Below, one piece after another: positions 60,775 to 64,000 of a stretch of DNA of 64,000 nt. The notes under the pieces were generated by a model. It was given only the letters and a program-made list of their open reading frames with translations. It was not told where the DNA came from and did no database searches. Source of the DNA: Ralstonia mannitolilytica (GTDB taxonomy: Bacteria; Pseudomonadota; Gammaproteobacteria; Burkholderiales; Burkholderiaceae); NCBI RefSeq assembly GCF_905397375.1, contig NZ_CAJPVG010000009.1:1-64000 (forward strand), given 5' to 3'. The position numbers and the translations under genes are program-made. Positions within the stretch are counted from its first letter, which is position 1. Each line of letters opens with the position of its first letter.

Positions 60775-61899
60775 ATGGCCCTGCGTTCGCTGATTGCCGA
60801 TGCGCGCCGCCTTGTTGTCAAGGTCGGTTCCAGTCTGGTCACCAATGACGGACGAGGCCTGGACCAGGCTGCCATCGCACGCTGGGCAGCGCAGATCGCG
60901 GCGTTGCGCGCGGCCGGCAAGGAAGTCGTGCTGGTCAGCTCCGGCGCGATTGCCGAAGGCATGCAGCGCCTGGGCTGGGCCAGGCGTCCGAAGGAGATCC
61001 ACGAACTGCAGGCCGCTGCCGCCGTGGGGCAGATGGGCCTGGCGCAGGTGTACGAATCGGAGTTCGCGCGGCACGGCATCCGCACGGCGCAGGTGCTGCT
61101 CACGCATGGCGACCTGGCCGACCGCGAGCGCTACCTCAACGCGCGCTCCACGCTGCTCACGCTGCTGGGCCTGGGGGTCGTGCCCATCATCAACGAGAAC
61201 GACACGGTCGTCACCGACGAAATCAAGTTCGGCGACAACGACACGCTTGGCGCGCTCGTCACCAACCTGATCGAAGGCGATGCGCTGATCATCCTGACCG
61301 ACCAGCGCGGCCTCTACACCGCCGACCCGCGCAAGGATCCGAACGCCCGCTTCGTGGACGAGGCGCAGGCCGGTACGCCCGACCTGGAGCAGATGGCCGG
61401 CGGTGCCGGCACGAGCATCGGCAAGGGCGGCATGCTGACGAAGATTCTGGCGGCCAAGCGCGCGGCCAAGTCGGGCGCGCACACCATCATCGCCTCGGGT
61501 CGTGAAGAGAACGTGCTGGCGCGCCTGGCCAACGGCGAGGCCATCGGCACGCAGTTGCGCGCCCAGACGGGCCGCATGGCGGCGCGCAAGCAATGGATGA
61601 TCGACCACCTGCAGCTGCGCGGACGCGTGGTCCTCGATGCCGGCGCGGTGGAAAAACTCACGGCGGGCGGCAAGTCACTGCTGCCGATCGGCGTGACCGA
61701 GGTGCAGGGTGAGTTCGCACGCGGGGAGGTGATCTCTTGCGTGGATGCGGCCGGGCGCGAAGTGGCGCGCGGGCTGACGAACTATTCGTCTGCCGAGGCG
61801 CGGCTGATTGCCCGCAAGGCTTCCTCCGAGATTGAAGCCGTGCTGGGTTATGTCAGCGCGGCCGAGCTCGTCCACCGGGACAACCTCGTGCTGCTCTGA
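60775..61899 (+). CDS. proB: Glutamate 5-kinase
   Basis: 374 residues; first step of proline synthesis. N-terminal amino-acid-kinase domain (LVVKVGSSLVTNDGRGLD; VSSGAIAEGMQRLGW; INENDTVV; FGDNDTLGALVTNL) and C-terminal PUA domain from about residue 285. ATG 60775 is preceded by GGAGA. Behind obg, probably the same transcript; a terminator follows. Confidence 0.96.
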   Translation: MALRSLIADARRLVVKVGSSLVTNDGRGLDQAAIARWAAQIAALRAAGKEVVLVSSGAIAEGMQRLGWARRPKEIHELQAAAAVGQMGLAQVYESEFARHGIRTAQVLLTHGDLADRERYLNARSTLLTLLGLGVVPIINENDTVVTDEIKFGDNDTLGALVTNLIEGDALIILTDQRGLYTADPRKDPNARFVDEAQAGTPDLEQMAGGAGTSIGKGGMLTKILAAKRAAKSGAHTIIASGREENVLARLANGEAIGTQLRAQTGRMAARKQWMIDHLQLRGRVVLDAGAVEKLTAGGKSLLPIGVTEVQGEFARGEVISCVDAAGREVARGLTNYSSAEARLIARKASSEIEAVLGYVSAAELVHRDNLVLL

Positions 61900-61923
61900 T
61901 CCCGCTCGGACGGGTCAAAACAA

Positions 61924-61955
61924 CAAGGCCAACCTCGCAAGGGGTTGGCCTTTGT
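61924..61955. terminator. Terminator between proB and the CNP1-like gene
   Basis: AAGGCCAACC pairs with GGTTGGCCTT (61925-61934 with 61943-61952), loop of eight; A-rich left flank, TTGTCTTT right. Convergent genes, so both may use it. Confidence 0.75.
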
Positions 61956-61975
61956 CTTTGGATGCGCGGTGTTGC

Positions 61976-62614
61976 TCAGGGCCCGTAATAGCGCCCGGAC
62001 TGGCTCAGCCGCCGCACGAGCGTAGAGGCCCGACCGTCTCCCGCCACCGAGCGCACGTCGCAGAAGTACGTGCGCATGAGGGCCGAGGCGTAGTCGGTCG
62101 GCCCGCCGTTGCCCACGCGCTGCCAGTCGCCGGCGGCCTTGTAGGCGTTCATGCTGGCGGAGTCGGCGTTGGCGCTTTCGTTCATGTCGACGGCGCGATT
62201 GCCGACCCACTGGTTGGTGTCGTTGCGCAGCGTCGCGTAGATGCGGCGCTCGGCGGTGTCGCAGCGCAGGCCTTCGTAGTTGACGTTGCGCGCGCCGGTC
62301 CGGCTGGTGATCAGCACCGTGTAGCGCACCACGTTGTCCTTGCCGATGGACACCGATTTCGGATCGATCGCAAAGCGCAGCGGTGAATCGCTGCGGCCGC
62401 CGACCTCAAACGGCACCGCATCGCGGTCGACCGGCGGAGCGGGGAAGGTGACAGCGTCTTCCTTGAACGGCTTGTCATTGAACGGGTCCAGCAGCAGCCT
62501 GTCTTCGAGATCGCCAGTGCGGTTGTGGCCACATGCCGCCAACGCCAGCGCAGCCGCCAGCGCGAGCGGCACGAGAGCGCGTCGCGCTCCACGTGTCGTC
62601 GTCTTCAGAGTCAC
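61976..62614 (-). CDS. CNP1-like family lipoprotein
   Basis: 212 residues. Signal sequence with lipobox LALAAC (cysteine at about residue 28) and then a CNP1-like domain (RFAIDPKSVSIGKDNVVRYTVLITSRTGARN, in parts, and YEGLRC; DYASALMRTYFCD), a family of short beta-proteobacterial proteins of unknown function named after a Neisseria antigen-like protein. The start is GTG 62614, overlapping the rppH stop as GTGA and preceded by AAGGA at six bases, so translation is coupled to rppH. Role in the envelope is unknown. Confidence 0.8.
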   Translation of the reverse strand: MTLKTTTRGARRALVPLALAAALALAACGHNRTGDLEDRLLLDPFNDKPFKEDAVTFPAPPVDRDAVPFEVGGRSDSPLRFAIDPKSVSIGKDNVVRYTVLITSRTGARNVNYEGLRCDTAERRIYATLRNDTNQWVGNRAVDMNESANADSASMNAYKAAGDWQRVGNGGPTDYASALMRTYFCDVRSVAGDGRASTLVRRLSQSGRYYGP

Positions 62615-63321
62615 GAATTGTCCTTGGGAACCGTGTCGTCGGGGTTGGGAGAGGAGGAGGGGCCCGGCAGGGGCACGCTTACCGTTTCGACGATGACCGT
62701 GGTGGACGTGGCCGTCGTCAGCGCCGGTTGCGGGCGCTGTCCGCGCCCAGGTGGATCGCTGCGGCCTGCCTGGGCGCCGGGGCGCTCGCGGCCGTCGCGC
62801 TCGCGGTGCTGGCCCGTGCGCCCGTAGGGCGACAGCGGTGCACGGTTCTGCCGCTGCACGAAGCGCGACAGCTCCGACAGCGCCAGCTGGTACACCTCGC
62901 GCTTGAACTCGATGACGGCGTCCAGCGGCACCCAGTACTGGCTCCACCGCCAGGCATCGAACTCCGGATGCTCGGTGGCGCGCAGCTGGATGTCGCAGTC
63001 GCGACCGACCATGCGCAGCAGGAACCAGATCTGTTTCTGGCCCCGATAGTGGCCGCGGATCTCGCGGCGGATGAACTTGTCCGGCACCTCATACCGCAGC
63101 CAGTCGCGCGTGCGACCGACGATCCGGACGTGTTCCGGCAGCAGGCCAACTTCTTCGTGCAGTTCGCGGTACATCGCCTGTTCGGGCGTTTCGCCGTACT
63201 TGATGCCGCCTTGTGGAAACTGCCAGGAGTGCTCGCCAATGCGCTTGCCCCAGAACACCTCGTTTCTTGCGTTGATGAGGATGATGCCGACGTTCGGGCG
63301 GAAGCCTTCACGATCGAGCAT
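62611..63321 (-). CDS. rppH: RNA pyrophosphohydrolase (Nudix)
   Basis: 236 residues; removes pyrophosphate from 5'-triphosphate mRNA ends, which starts RNase E-dependent decay. Starts MLDREGFRPNVGIILIN, with WQFPQGGIKYGETPEQ and the Nudix box ending AMYRELHEEVGL. Compared with the E. coli enzyme (176 residues) there is a C-terminal extension of about 70 residues rich in Arg, Gly, Pro and Ser, probably disordered. ATG 63321; divergent from proS. Coupled to the CNP1-like gene by GTGA. Confidence 0.95.
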   Translation of the reverse strand: MLDREGFRPNVGIILINARNEVFWGKRIGEHSWQFPQGGIKYGETPEQAMYRELHEEVGLLPEHVRIVGRTRDWLRYEVPDKFIRREIRGHYRGQKQIWFLLRMVGRDCDIQLRATEHPEFDAWRWSQYWVPLDAVIEFKREVYQLALSELSRFVQRQNRAPLSPYGRTGQHRERDGRERPGAQAGRSDPPGRGQRPQPALTTATSTTVIVETVSVPLPGPSSSPNPDDTVPKDNS

Positions 63322-63540
63322 GACTGCACCTCGAATACTTTAGAATTACGCCGATTATAGAGCGGCCCGTGGCCCGGCTGTCACCGAAGCCGAAATGTTG
63401 CCGCTCACTCGCGCCTCCTGGGGGAGGGCGCCGAGCACGCCAATGTGCGGCCGACGCCTCGTCTCATCTCCTGATTCCGGTGGCTTTTGCCCTTGTTCTC
63501 GCGGCTTTGGTTCGCCGCGCCATCCCTTATTGTCAGTCGC

Positions 63541-64000
63541 ATGAAAGCGTCCCAGTTCTTCATTTCCACCCTCAAGGAAGCGCCCGCCGACGCGGAGATC
63601 GTCTCGCACAAGCTGATGATGCGTGCCGGCATGATCAAGAAGCTCGGCGCGGGCCTCTATACGTATATGCCCGTGGGTCTGCGCGTGATCCGCAAGGTCG
63701 AGCAGATCGTGCGTGAGGAAATGAACGCCGCCGGCGCGGTGGAAGTGCTGATGCCGGTCGTGCAGCCGGGCGAGCTGTGGCAGGAGACTGGCCGCTGGGA
63801 CAAGATGGGCGACGAGCTCCTGCGCTTCAAGGACCGCCACGAGCGCGACTTCGTCATCCAGCCGACCTCGGAAGAGGTGGTCACGGACATCGCCCGCACC
63901 GAGATCCGCTCGTACAAGCAGTTGCCGGTCAACTTCTACCAGATCCAGACCAAGTTCCGTGACGAGCGCCGTCCGCGCTTCGGCGTCATGCGTGGCCGCG
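63541..64000 (+). CDS. proS: Proline--tRNA ligase, N-terminal part (truncated at window edge)
   Basis: Class II prolyl-tRNA synthetase; the first 153 residues are visible. Starts MKASQFFISTLKEAPADAEI, followed by motif 1 region GLYTYMPVGLRVIRKVEQIVREEMNAAGAVEVLMPVVQP and motif 2 FRDERRPRFGVMRGR. The rest lies beyond the right edge. ATG 63541; the 219-base gap to rppH holds both promoters, not resolved. Confidence 0.96.
   Translation, partial: MKASQFFISTLKEAPADAEIVSHKLMMRAGMIKKLGAGLYTYMPVGLRVIRKVEQIVREEMNAAGAVEVLMPVVQPGELWQETGRWDKMGDELLRFKDRHERDFVIQPTSEEVVTDIARTEIRSYKQLPVNFYQIQTKFRDERRPRFGVMRGR

Noticed and set aside
59607..61103. 498-residue minus-strand frame across obg and the start of proB
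   Set aside because: Antisense shadow of two well-supported genes.

Overview
The window looks like a chromosomal segment of a betaproteobacterium of the genus Ralstonia (Burkholderiaceae). This rests on high GC, the gene order fruBKA/fruR ... mraZ-to-lpxC ... secA-argJ ... pilBCD ... rplU-rpmA-obg-proB ... rppH-proS, a Bug-family solute-binding protein, a general porin and a PHA/fatty-acid type acyl-CoA ligase. The assignment comes from recognised protein families and gene order, not from a database search. Almost everything is core chromosome; the only mobile DNA seen is the end of an IS66-family element at the left edge.

Left part (1-22.9 kb), metabolic and transport genes: IS66 right end; an M20 amidohydrolase divergent from argE; an orphan branched-chain amino acid type binding protein; the fructose PTS operon fruB-fruK-fruA (minus strand) divergent from its LacI-type regulator fruR, with a well-defined promoter/operator region; a molybdopterin oxidoreductase followed by a lipoprotein zinc aminopeptidase; fadD; a hemolysin-III family membrane protein; a LysR regulator divergent from a small DMT transporter; an MHS-type MFS transporter next to a Bug-type binding protein; a porin; and coq7.

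Centre (23-43 kb), a complete division and cell wall (dcw) cluster on the plus strand: mraZ-rsmH-ftsL-ftsI-murE-murF-mraY-murD-ftsW-murG-murC-ddl-ftsQ-ftsA-ftsZ, then a peroxiredoxin and lpxC. Many neighbours overlap by ATGA. The cluster starts from a promoter whose -10 region is overlapped by four GTG-type MraZ boxes at exact 10-bp spacing. The ftsZ-peroxiredoxin gap is rich in strong RNA hairpins.

Right part (43-64 kb): dciA divergent from an M23 peptidase, secA, argJ, a DUF815 ATPase, a MutT-type Nudix gene; on the minus strand yacG, zapD, coaE, pilD, pilC, pilB (type IV pilus assembly with division and CoA genes); a CorC/HlyC family protein; tRNA-Pro(CGG) directly behind ispB; divergent rplU-rpmA, then obg and proB; a CNP1-like lipoprotein translationally coupled to rppH; and the 5' part of proS running off the right edge.

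No CRISPR array, prophage, toxin-antitoxin or defence island was seen. The strongest candidates for something not yet described are regulatory: the structured ftsZ-peroxiredoxin intergenic region, the FruR switch, and a Gram-positive-like SOS-box palindrome near the porin gene.
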